A stretch of 7,575 nt of DNA from NCBI GenBank assembly GCA_025934635.1, contig JAICWX010000382.1:1-7575 (forward strand). Reading direction: 5' to 3'. Both the position numbers and the translations under genes were made by a program. Positions within the stretch are counted from its first letter, which is position 1; every line of letters begins with the position of its first letter. The stretch is from Streptosporangiaceae bacterium (GTDB taxonomy: Bacteria; Actinomycetota; Actinomycetes; Streptosporangiales; Streptosporangiaceae). Under the pieces are notes generated by a model. The model did not search any database. It was not told where the DNA came from and saw only the letters and a program-made list of their open reading frames with translations. Below, piece by piece: positions 1-6,019 of this stretch.

Positions 1-1
1 G

Positions 2-1240
2 TGGGACAACATGATCACCGGCCAGCTCAACCTGATGGACGCGCTGGACCGGACGATCGACTACACCAGCGACGAGGGCAAGTCGTACGCCCTGCGCCCG
101 GACGAGGAGCTGGCCACGATCGTGGTCCGGCCGCGCGGCTGGCACCTGGACGAGAAGCACATCCTGGTCGACGGGGTGCGGGCCTCGGGCAGCCTGACCG
201 ACTTCGCGCTGTACATGGCGGCCAGCGCGCAGAAGCAGATCGACAAGGGCAAGGGCCCCTACTTCTACCTGGCCAAGAACGAGAGCCACCTCGAGGCGCG
301 GCTCTGGAACGACGCGTTCAACCTGGCCCAGGACTTCCTCGGCATCGGTCGGGGGACGATCCGGGCCACCGTGCTGATCGAGACGATCCCGGCCGCGTTC
401 GAGATGGAGGAGATCCTCTACGAGCTGCGGGAGCACTCGGCCGGGCTGAACGCCGGCCGCTGGGACTACCTGTTCAGCATCATCAAGAAGTTCCGCACCC
501 GCGGCCGCGATTTCGTCCTGCCCGAGCGGAACTCGGTCACGATGACCGCGCCGTTCATGCGCGCCTATACCGAGCTGCTGGTCAAGACGTGCCACCGGCG
601 CGGGGCGCACGCGATGGGCGGCATGGCCGCGTTCATCCCGAGCCGGCGCGACGCCGCGGTCAATGACCAGGCCATGGCCAAGGTCAGGGACGACAAGACG
701 CGCGAGTCGGGTGACGGCTTCGACGGCTCCTGGGTCGCCCACCCCGACCTGGTCCCGCTGTGCAAGGAGGTCTTCGACGGCGTCCTGGGCGCGAACCCGA
801 ACCAGCTCGGCAAGCAGCGCGAGGACGTCCACGTCACCGCCGAGGACCTGCTCGCGGTGAGCAAGACGCCGGGCACCATCACCGAGGACGGGCTGCGCAA
901 CAACATCAGCGTGGCGCTGCAGTACCTGGCCAGCTGGCTCGGCGGCAACGGGGCGGTGGGCATCTTCAACCTGATGGAGGACGCGGCCACCGCGGAGATC
1001 TCCCGCTCGCAGATCTGGCAGTGGATCCACAACGACGTCCCGCTGGACGACGGGCGGCTAGTGACCCAGGACCTGACCGAGCGGCTGATCGACGAGGAGC
1101 TGTCCAAGATCCGCGCGGCGACCGGGGACGGCTTCGACGCCGAGCGGTACGGCCAGGCGGTCGCGCTGTTCACCGAGGTGGCGCTGGCCGACAACTTCGC
1201 CGACTTCCTCACCATCCCCGCCTACGAGCGGATGCCCTGA
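2..1240 (+). CDS. aceB: Malate synthase A, C-terminal part (5' end outside window)
   Basis: Condenses glyoxylate with acetyl-CoA to give malate; cytosolic, glyoxylate-cycle enzyme. The frame is open from the window edge (first codons W-D-N-M-I-T-G-Q), so the true start lies upstream. 412 residues are visible; the family is usually about 530-545 aa, so roughly 120-130 residues are missing. Seen in the sequence: the active-site stretch [11 protein letters not shown] (visible residues about 43-53), and the family signature [17 protein letters not shown] at nt 428-478. Further on come [13 protein letters not shown], the substrate-loop-like region [11 protein letters not shown], and the C-terminal [20 protein letters not shown] with [12 protein letters not shown]. 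The compact length and signature indicate the A isoform rather than the approximately 720-aa G isoform. The frame is intact to a TGA stop. glcD follows 74 bp later in the same direction, which suggests a shared role in glycolate/glyoxylate use. Confidence 0.96.
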   Translation, partial: WDNMITGQLNLMDALDRTIDYTSDEGKSYALRPDEELATIVVRPRGWHLDEKHILVDGVRASGSLTDFALYMAASAQKQIDKGKGPYFYLAKNESHLEARLWNDAFNLAQDFLGIGRGTIRATVLIETIPAAFEMEEILYELREHSAGLNAGRWDYLFSIIKKFRTRGRDFVLPERNSVTMTAPFMRAYTELLVKTCHRRGAHAMGGMAAFIPSRRDAAVNDQAMAKVRDDKTRESGDGFDGSWVAHPDLVPLCKEVFDGVLGANPNQLGKQREDVHVTAEDLLAVSKTPGTITEDGLRNNISVALQYLASWLGGNGAVGIFNLMEDAATAEISRSQIWQWIHNDVPLDDGRLVTQDLTERLIDEELSKIRAATGDGFDAERYGQAVALFTEVALADNFADFLTIPAYERMP

Positions 1241-1252
1241 CTGGGGTTTCTG

Positions 1253-1276
1253 GTCTCCGTTCCGGGAAAAGGAGAC
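1253..1276 (+). promoter_or_regulatory. Small inverted repeat in the aceB-glcD gap, holding an SD-like sequence
   Basis: GTCTCC (1253-1258) and GGAGAC (1271-1276) are perfect 6-bp complementary arms around a 12-nt loop. The loop region also carries the short dyad TTCC-G-GGAA (1260-1268). The 3' arm includes AAAAGGAG, a near-ideal SD sequence, but no ATG, GTG or TTG lies at a usable distance after it. There is no T-tract, so this is a weak terminator candidate. It could instead be an mRNA structure or an operator. The rest of the 74-bp gap (1241-1314) shows no clear promoter. Confidence 0.3.
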
Positions 1277-1314
1277 AATCACACCACAGGGCTATCCCCG
1301 GTGAGGTGCTTGTT

Positions 1315-2772
1315 ATGGGCATTCAGCAGCTGGTGCCGCGGATGCGGGAGATCTGCGGCGCGGGCAACGTCGTGGAGGACCCGCTCGAGCTGCGCACGTA
1401 CGAGTGCGACGGGCTGACCGCCCACCGGTGCGTGCCGGACCTGGTGGTGCTGCCTGGTTCGGCCGCCGAGGTGGCCGCGGTGGTGACCGCGTGCGCGCGG
1501 GCCGGGGTGCCGTTCGTCGCCCGCGGCAGCGGTACCGGCCTGTCCGGCGGGGCGCTGCCGCACCGGGACGGGGTCCTGATCGTGATGTCCCGGATGCGTT
1601 CGGTGCTTGAAATCGATCCGGTCAGCCGTCGCGCCGTGGTGGAGCCGGGCGTGACCAACCTGGCGGTGAGCAAGGCCGCGGCGCCGTTCGGCCTGTTCTA
1701 CGCGCCGGACCCGTCCAGCCAGGTGGTCTGCTCGGTGGGCGGCAACGTGGCCGAGAACTCGGGCGGGGCGCACTGCCTCAAGAACGGGTTCACCGTGCAC
1801 CACGTCACCGGCCTGGAGATCGTCACGCCGTCCGGCGAGCTGACCTGGCTCGGTGACGGCACCGGCGTCACCGCCGGCTACGATCTGCTGGGCGCGTTCA
1901 CCGGCTCGGAGGGCACCCTCGGTATCGTGACCAAGATCGTGGTCAAGCTGATGCCGGTCCCCGAGGTGGTGCACCTGCTGCTGGTCGCCTACGACACCAC
2001 CAGCCAGGGCGGCCAGGCGGTGTCCGACATCATCGCGGCCGGCGTCCTGCCCGCCGCCATCGAGATGATGGACGCGCTGGCTATCGAGGCGGCCGAGGCC
2101 GCCGTGCACTGCAACTACCCGGCCGGGGCCGGCGCGGTGCTGCTGGTGGAGCTGGACGGCCCCGCCGCGGAGGTCGAGGCGGAGCTGGCGACCGTGCACT
2201 CGCTGTGCGAGAAGGCCGGCGCGACCGAGATCCGGGCGGCCGACGACCCGGCCGAGCGGGCGGGCATCTGGGCCGGGCGCAAGTCGGCGTTCGCCGCGGT
2301 GGGCCGGATCAGCCCGGCCTACATCGTGCAGGACGGCGTGGTGCCGCGGACCTCGCTGGGCGCGGTGCTGGCGCAGATCGCGTCGCTGTCCGCCGAGTCG
2401 GGCATCCGGGTGGCCAACGTGTTCCACGCCGGCGACGGCAACCTGCACCCGCTGGTGCTGTACGACGACAAGATCGCGGGCCAGGCCGAGGCGGCCGAGA
2501 AGGTATCCGGTGCCATCCTGGACGCCTGCCTGGAGCACGGCGGCTCGATCACCGGCGAGCATGGCGTGGGGGTGGACAAGTCCCGGTACATGCCGAAGAT
2601 GTTCGGCGCCGACGACCTGGACACCATGCAGCTGGTGCGGTGCGCGTTCGACCCGGCCAGCCTGTGCAACCCCGGCAAGATCTTCCCCACCCCGCGGCTG
2701 TGCGGTGAGGTGCCCGGCCACCACCGGGCGCCACACCCCGCCGTAGCGGCCGGACAGGCGGAGATCTTCTAA
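1315..2772 (+). CDS. glcD: Glycolate oxidase, FAD-linked subunit GlcD
   Basis: Flavin subunit that oxidises glycolate to glyoxylate and passes electrons to GlcE/GlcF. The 485-aa length fits GlcD (about 480-500 aa). N-terminal FAD_binding_4 domain: the FAD pyrophosphate loop RGSGTGLSGGALP at residues 70-82, YAPDPSS at 129-135, VGGNVAENSGGAHCLKNG at 141-158, and GSEGTLGIVTK further on. C-terminal FAD-oxidase_C domain: HAGDGNLHP at 371-379, GGSITGEHGVG at 409-419, and FDP...NPGKIFP at 445-458. The start ATG follows the SD GGTGAGG (1300-1306) by 8 nt; the frame is open further upstream but has no better start. A tail of about 27 residues, rich in Pro, His and Ala, follows the last conserved motif. 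D-lactate dehydrogenase-type members of the same family are the main alternative, but the adjacent glcE and glcF favour GlcD. glcE begins 3 nt after the stop. Confidence 0.94.
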   Translation: MGIQQLVPRMREICGAGNVVEDPLELRTYECDGLTAHRCVPDLVVLPGSAAEVAAVVTACARAGVPFVARGSGTGLSGGALPHRDGVLIVMSRMRSVLEIDPVSRRAVVEPGVTNLAVSKAAAPFGLFYAPDPSSQVVCSVGGNVAENSGGAHCLKNGFTVHHVTGLEIVTPSGELTWLGDGTGVTAGYDLLGAFTGSEGTLGIVTKIVVKLMPVPEVVHLLLVAYDTTSQGGQAVSDIIAAGVLPAAIEMMDALAIEAAEAAVHCNYPAGAGAVLLVELDGPAAEVEAELATVHSLCEKAGATEIRAADDPAERAGIWAGRKSAFAAVGRISPAYIVQDGVVPRTSLGAVLAQIASLSAESGIRVANVFHAGDGNLHPLVLYDDKIAGQAEAAEKVSGAILDACLEHGGSITGEHGVGVDKSRYMPKMFGADDLDTMQLVRCAFDPASLCNPGKIFPTPRLCGEVPGHHRAPHPAVAAGQAEIF

Positions 2773-2775
2773 ACC

Positions 2776-4074
2776 ATGGATACCGAACGAGTGACCGTTC
2801 CCGCCATCGGCCCGGAGCTCGCGGCCGCCTGCCCGTCGCTGGTCCCCGGCACGGCTGATGATGCCGTGGCCGGCGTGATCCCGGCCTATGTCGCCTCGCC
2901 GGCTTCCACCGAGGAGGCGGCCGGGCTGCTGCGGGCCGCGGCGGCGGCCGGGCTCGCGGTGGTGCCGCGCGGGGCGGGCACCGGGTTCGGCTGGGGATCG
3001 CCGCCGTCCCGGTGCGACCTGGTCGTGGACCTGAGCGCGATGGACCAGGTGATCGAGCACGGGGCCGGGGACCTGGTGGTGCGGGTGCAGGCCGGGATGG
3101 CGATCGGGCGGCTGGCCGAGACGCTGGCGGCGGCCGGCCAGGAGCTCGCGCTCGACGTGCCGGCCGAGGCGACGGTGGGCGGGGTGGTGGCCACCGGGAC
3201 GGCCGGGCCGCGGCGGCTGCGCTACGGGACGCCGCGCGACCTGCTTCTCGGCCTGACCGTGGTGCGCGCCGACGGGGTGATCGCGCACTCCGGCGGCAAG
3301 GTGGTCAAGAACGTGGCCGGCTACGACATCGGCAAGCTCTTCTGCGGGTCGGGTGGCACGCTGGGGCTGATCACCGAGGCGACCTTCCGGCTGCACCCGC
3401 GGCCGGGCGCGGTGGCGTGGGTGACCGCGGAGTTCTTCGAGACGGCCGGTGCGAGCGCGGCCGTGGCCGCGGCGGCGAATTCGGTACTGGTGCCGTCGGC
3501 GGTAGACCTCGACTGGCCGGGCGGGACGGCGCAGTCACCGCGTCCGCTGCGGGCCGGCGTGCTGCTCGAGGGCACGCCGTCGGGCGTGACCGAACGGGCC
3601 GAGCGGATGTCGGAGGTACTGTCGTCGGCCGGCGGCGGTCCGGTCTCGGTTTCCGGGCAAGCGCCGCCCCGGTGGGGGGCGCTTCCGCCGGGGGCCACGA
3701 TCGTGCGGGTGTCGTTCTGGGTTAGCGCGCTCGACGCGGTGCTCGGAGCGCTGCTGGCGGCGGGTGAGAGCGCGGGGGTGCGGCCCGCCGTGACCGGGCC
3801 GGCCGGGGCGGGCGCGCTGCATGCCTGCCTGGATCCGGACACCCCGGACGAGGACGCGGCCCGGTTCGTGACGTCGCTGCGCGAGCGGATCGCGCGGCTA
3901 GCGGGTCCGGCGGGTCCCCGGGGCAGCGTGGCGGTGCTGGCCGGTCCCCCGCCGGTGCTGGCCGCGGCGTACCGGGACATTCCCGGGGCGGCGCTGATGC
4001 GGGCGGTCAGGGACCAGTTCGACCCGGAGCACCGGATGTTCCCCGGCCGGTTCGATCTGGCCGGAGGCGAGTGA
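2776..4074 (+). CDS. glcE: Glycolate oxidase, FAD-binding subunit GlcE
   Basis: Second flavin-binding subunit of the GlcDEF complex, needed with GlcD and GlcF for glycolate oxidation. 432 aa. An N-terminal FAD_binding_4 fold carries the loop RGAGTGFGWG at residues 65-74, ATVGGVVATGTAGPRRLRYG, and the very GlcE-like GGKVVKNVAGYDIGKLFCGS starting at residue 173, followed by GGTLGLITEATFRLHP. It lacks the HAGDGNLHP and GEHGVG motifs of FAD-oxidase_C, which separates it from GlcD. The C-terminus ends with FDPEHRMFPGRF (residues 415-426), a degenerate form of the family's final FDP...PGR motif. It is longer than the approximately 350-aa E. coli GlcE; the extra length is an Ala/Gly/Pro-rich middle (about residues 230-400). 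ATG 2776 has GGAG at 2760-2763; an in-frame GTG at 2791 is an alternative start. The stop TGA overlaps the ATG of a mini-ORF at 4074. Confidence 0.92.
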   Translation: MDTERVTVPAIGPELAAACPSLVPGTADDAVAGVIPAYVASPASTEEAAGLLRAAAAAGLAVVPRGAGTGFGWGSPPSRCDLVVDLSAMDQVIEHGAGDLVVRVQAGMAIGRLAETLAAAGQELALDVPAEATVGGVVATGTAGPRRLRYGTPRDLLLGLTVVRADGVIAHSGGKVVKNVAGYDIGKLFCGSGGTLGLITEATFRLHPRPGAVAWVTAEFFETAGASAAVAAAANSVLVPSAVDLDWPGGTAQSPRPLRAGVLLEGTPSGVTERAERMSEVLSSAGGGPVSVSGQAPPRWGALPPGATIVRVSFWVSALDAVLGALLAAGESAGVRPAVTGPAGAGALHACLDPDTPDEDAARFVTSLRERIARLAGPAGPRGSVAVLAGPPPVLAAAYRDIPGAALMRAVRDQFDPEHRMFPGRFDLAGGE

Positions 4075-4100
4075 TGCGGCACTGCGCCGGAGGCGAATAA
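4074..4100 (+). CDS. Mini-ORF 1 at the glcE-glcF junction (8 aa)
   Basis: Encodes MRHCAGGE. Its ATG (4074-4076) overlaps the glcE stop TGA (4072-4074) by one base, and its TAA stop (4098-4100) overlaps the ATG of mini-ORF 2. The GGAGG block of repeat unit 1 (4063-4067) precedes the ATG by 6 nt. It is visible as an ORF with an SD and ideal termination-reinitiation geometry. Whether the peptide has any role is unknown; it most likely acts, if at all, as a relay for ribosomes passing from glcE to glcF. It may be only a by-product of the repeat. Confidence 0.4.
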   Translation: MRHCAGGE

Positions 4101-4126
4101 TGCGGCACTGCGCGGGAGGCAGCTGA
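4100..4126 (+). CDS. Mini-ORF 2 at the glcE-glcF junction (8 aa)
   Basis: Encodes MRHCAGGS, identical to mini-ORF 1 except for the last residue. Its ATG overlaps the preceding TAA, and its TGA stop (4124-4126) overlaps the glcF ATG at 4126. The GGAGG block at 4089-4093 sits 6 nt before its start. Same interpretation as mini-ORF 1: a possible translational coupling relay, peptide function unknown. Confidence 0.4.
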   Translation: MRHCAGGS

Positions 4127-5529
4127 TGCAGGACGAGGACGCGCTGCGCGAGGTGGCGAAGGACTGCGTGCACTGCGGTTTCTGCCTGCCCGCGTGTCCG
4201 ACCTACCAGCTGTGGGCCGAGGAGATGGACTCCCCGCGGGGCCGGATCTACCTGGTGAACCAGCTTCTCGACGGGGCGCCGCTGACCGCCGCCACCGCCG
4301 AGCACTTCGACCGCTGCCTGGGTTGCATGGCCTGCATGACCGCGTGTCCCTCGGGGGTGCAGTACGACCAGCTCATCGAGGCGGCCCGGGTCTGGACCGA
4401 GGAGGCACGCGCCGGCACCGAGAACGCCGGGACGCCGCTCGCGGCCGGGACCGACAACGTCGCCGAGGTGCGCGGGGCCGATGCTGAGCCCTCCGGCGGC
4501 GGGCCGCCGGTGCCGCAGGTGCCGACGGCGCCTAAGCGGCCGGCCCGGGACCGGGCGGCCAGGGCCGCGATCTTCTCGCTGTTTCCCTACCCGAAGCGGC
4601 TGCGGGCGGTTACCGCCCCGCTGCGGGTCGCGCAGCGGACCGGCCTGGACCGGCGGCTGGCCCGCAGCCGCCTGCCCGGCCGGGTCTCCCCCGTGCTCGG
4701 CGCGGCGCTGCGGCTGGCGCCGCCGGGCGTCGCCGCCGCGGACGCGCGGCCGCTGCCGGAACGGGTCCCGGCGCTCGGCACCCGGCGGGCCGTGGTGGGC
4801 ATGCTCACCGGGTGCGTGCAGTCGGTGTTCTTCCCGCGGGTCAACGCCGCGACCGCCCGGGTGCTCGCGGCCGAGGGCTGCGACGTGATCATCCCCCGCG
4901 AGCAGGGCTGCTGCGGCGCGCTGTCGATGCATTCCGGCCGGGAGGCCGAGGCCGAGGCGTTCGCCCGGCGCACGATCGCCACCTTCGAGCAGGCCGGCGT
5001 GGACGCGGTGGTGGTCAACTCGGCCGGCTGCGGCTCGGCCATGAAGGAGTACGAACGGCTCCTGCGCGGGTCCGACGGCGGCTGGGCCGAGCGGGCGGCC
5101 GAGATGAGCGGCAAGGTCCAGGACCTCGCCGAGTTCCTGGCCGAGCTCGGGCCGGTGGCGCGGCGCCACCCGCTGCCGGTCACCGCCGCCTACCACGACG
5201 CCTGTCACCTGGCGCATGCGCAGCGGATCACCCGGCAGCCGCGCGAGCTGCTGCGGGCGATCCCCGGCCTGAACCTGGTCGAGGTGGCCGACGCGGGTAC
5301 CTGCTGCGGCTCGGCAGGCGTGTACAACCTGCTGCAGCCGGAGGCGGCGAGCGAACTGGGCGCCCGCAAGGCCGAGTCGGTGCTGGCCACCGGCGCGCCA
5401 CTGCTGATCTCGGCCAACCCGGGCTGCTCGTTGCAGATCGCGTCCGCACTGGCGGAACGCGGTCAGGACATCGCCGTCGCGCACACCGCCGAGGTGCTGG
5501 ACGCCTCGATCCGCGGCCGGGCCCTGTAG
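4126..5529 (+). CDS. glcF: Glycolate oxidase, iron-sulfur subunit GlcF
   Basis: Electron-transfer subunit of GlcDEF, carrying electrons from the flavin subunits toward the respiratory chain. 467 aa. Two 4Fe-4S motifs are at the N-terminus: C14-x2-C17-x2-C20-x3-C24-P and C64-x2-C67-x2-C70-x3-C74-P. Two CCG (cysteine-rich) domains follow. The first has GC at 229-230 and the GCCGA motif at 261-265. The second has DACH with C360 and the TCCGS motif at 392-396, then SANPGCSLQIAS. Between the ferredoxin part and the first CCG domain is a linker of about 50 residues (about 96-146) rich in Ala, Gly, Pro and Arg. It helps explain the greater length compared with the approximately 407-aa E. coli GlcF. 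ATG 4126 has the SD GGGAGG (4114-4119) 6 nt upstream and overlaps the stop of mini-ORF 2. LutA/GlpC-like relatives share the fold, but the context supports GlcF. Confidence 0.94.
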   Translation: MQDEDALREVAKDCVHCGFCLPACPTYQLWAEEMDSPRGRIYLVNQLLDGAPLTAATAEHFDRCLGCMACMTACPSGVQYDQLIEAARVWTEEARAGTENAGTPLAAGTDNVAEVRGADAEPSGGGPPVPQVPTAPKRPARDRAARAAIFSLFPYPKRLRAVTAPLRVAQRTGLDRRLARSRLPGRVSPVLGAALRLAPPGVAAADARPLPERVPALGTRRAVVGMLTGCVQSVFFPRVNAATARVLAAEGCDVIIPREQGCCGALSMHSGREAEAEAFARRTIATFEQAGVDAVVVNSAGCGSAMKEYERLLRGSDGGWAERAAEMSGKVQDLAEFLAELGPVARRHPLPVTAAYHDACHLAHAQRITRQPRELLRAIPGLNLVEVADAGTCCGSAGVYNLLQPEAASELGARKAESVLATGAPLLISANPGCSLQIASALAERGQDIAVAHTAEVLDASIRGRAL

Positions 5530-5574
5530 GAGCGGCTGCATCCCGGCCATCAGCTTGTCGTCGGTCAACCCCCA

Positions 5575-6018
5575 TCAGCGGACATGCATGTGGATGCATC
5601 CTATGTCCACCGAACGGCATCTGACCTGGGCGGACGCCGACTCGGACCGGACGAACATGCATCCGCTACGCGCTGCTGCGGCTCCGGGCCGATTACACAC
5701 CGGCCCAGGCGCATGCGCTGGAATCCCGGTTCGCGGCGGCCGTGAGGTAAGGCGACTGCAATGAGCGCCCCGCCGGCTAAGGCTGGCGGGGCGCTCGGCT
5801 GCGCGAACCCCGGATAAGGCCGGGCCGGCCGTCTCGTCCCGCCGAATGCGGCGGGTGAACGCCTGCCAGCCCTGCTGGCTGAACGCCAGCACAGGGCCGC
5901 GGCGGTCCTGGGTGTCGCGGACGGCGACCGTGCCCGGCTGGCCGGCCACCTCGACGCAGTTGCTGCTGCTGTTGCTGTAGCTCGACTTCCGCCATGACGG
6001 CCGGAGGTTCATGGTCAT
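5575..6018 (-). CDS. DUF397 family protein with an abnormal C-terminal extension
   Basis: Small actinobacterial protein of the DUF397 family, to which BldB and AbaA-OrfD-type developmental proteins belong; members often partner an XRE/DUF5753 regulator. The conserved part is residues about 8-60: WRKSSYSNSSSNCVEVAG, then VAVRDTQDRRGPVLAF, then WQAF. The usual family length is about 60-100 aa, but this frame continues to 147 aa with Arg/Ala/Pro-rich sequence that looks non-coding and passes through the hairpin at 5763-5796. The natural stop seems lost, perhaps by a frameshift: the +1 frame would stop at 5777-5779. ATG 6018 follows GGGAG (6024-6028) by 5 nt; a second Met is two codons later. The start lies one base after the XRE gene stop, so the two are translationally coupled. 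An AGC-rich run encodes SNSSSN. Function is inferred only from the family. Confidence 0.8.
   Translation of the reverse strand: MTMNLRPSWRKSSYSNSSSNCVEVAGQPGTVAVRDTQDRRGPVLAFSQQGWQAFTRRIRRDETAGPALSGVRAAERPASLSRRGAHCSRLTSRPPRTGIPAHAPGPVCNRPGAAAARSGCMFVRSESASAQVRCRSVDIGCIHMHVR
5580..5664. promoter_or_regulatory. Cluster of ATGCAT-centred palindromes after glcF
   Basis: Two perfect 10-bp palindromes abut: ACATGCATGT (5582-5591) and GGATGCATCC (5592-5601). Both lie within a wider inverted repeat, GGACAT (5580-5585) and ATGTCC (5603-5608). A hybrid copy, ACATGCATCC, recurs at 5655-5664, and TGCATCC also occurs at 5537-5543. Such AT-containing hexamers are uncommon in this GC-rich background, so three ATGCAT in 80 bp look non-random. 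This could be an operator array or an RNA hairpin, with the ATG at 5603 inside the 3' arm. No binding protein can be named. Confidence 0.4.
5603..5750 (+). pseudogene. Possible small frameshifted coding remnant
   Basis: Translation from ATG 5603 gives MSTERHLTWADADSDRTN and then turns into Arg/Ala/Pro-rich noise. In the +1 frame, from about 5661, a protein-like segment appears, RYALLRLRADYTPAQ, continuing with AHALESRFAAAVR to TAA 5748-5750. Joined by one +1 shift near 5660, the two parts would make a protein of about 48 residues. The second part has no start codon of its own after the in-frame TGA at 5622. I do not recognise the family. The region also overlaps, antisense, the overlong tail of the DUF397 frame. 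Chance open frames in GC-rich DNA are the alternative. Confidence 0.28.
5763..5796. terminator. Strong GC-rich hairpin, possible bidirectional terminator
   Basis: Perfect 12-bp arms GAGCGCCCCGCC (5763-5774) and GGCGGGGCGCTC (5785-5796). The stem extends inward by a G-U and two G-C pairs to a UAAG tetraloop, giving about 15 bp. It lies between the plus-strand glcF block and the convergent minus-strand XRE/DUF397 pair, a typical place for a shared terminator. No T-tract follows on either strand, as is common for actinobacterial hairpin terminators. It sits inside the extended DUF397 reading frame. Confidence 0.7.
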
Positions 6019-6019
6019 G

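Larger units (their letters stand above)
4060..4137 (+). repeat. Three tandem 26-bp units, each with an SD and a stop/start overlap
   Basis: Units lie at 4060-4085, 4086-4111 and 4112-4137. Units 1 and 2 match at 24 of 26 positions; unit 3 matches unit 1 at 17 of 26. Each holds a purine-rich GGGAGG or CGGAGG block followed by TGATG, TAATG or TGATG. The two differences between units 1 and 2 are G-to-A changes. One turns GAG into GAA (both Glu) and the other turns TGA into TAA (both stop), so neither changes the encoded peptide ending. The simplest origin is duplication of the glcE-glcF junction. Confidence 0.9.

Noticed and set aside
760..1314. Upstream extension of the glcD frame into aceB
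   Set aside because: The extra translation is noise overlapping the conserved malate synthase C-terminus. ATG 1315 has a good SD and begins directly with the GlcD-like N-terminus.
1279..3396. Minus-strand open frame of 705 codons opposite glcD and glcE
   Set aside because: Composition is dominated by Arg, Gly, His, Ala and Pro with no recognisable motif, as expected for the antisense frame of GC-rich genes. glcD and glcE carry full family motifs on the plus strand.
3898..5568. Minus-strand open frame of 556 codons opposite glcF
   Set aside because: Same low-information antisense composition; glcF has every expected cysteine motif on the plus strand.
5761..5817. An 18-codon plus-strand ORF (MSAPPAKAGG...) spanning the hairpin, with GAGGTAAGG before it
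   Set aside because: Its codons are mostly the two arms of the terminator hairpin, and the SD-like match is distant; better explained as chance.
5945..5985. AGC/AAC triplet run in the DUF397 gene as a phase-variable microsatellite
   Set aside because: Only three consecutive AGC codons are present, triplet changes would not alter frame, and Ser/Asn-rich loops are normal at this place in DUF397 proteins.
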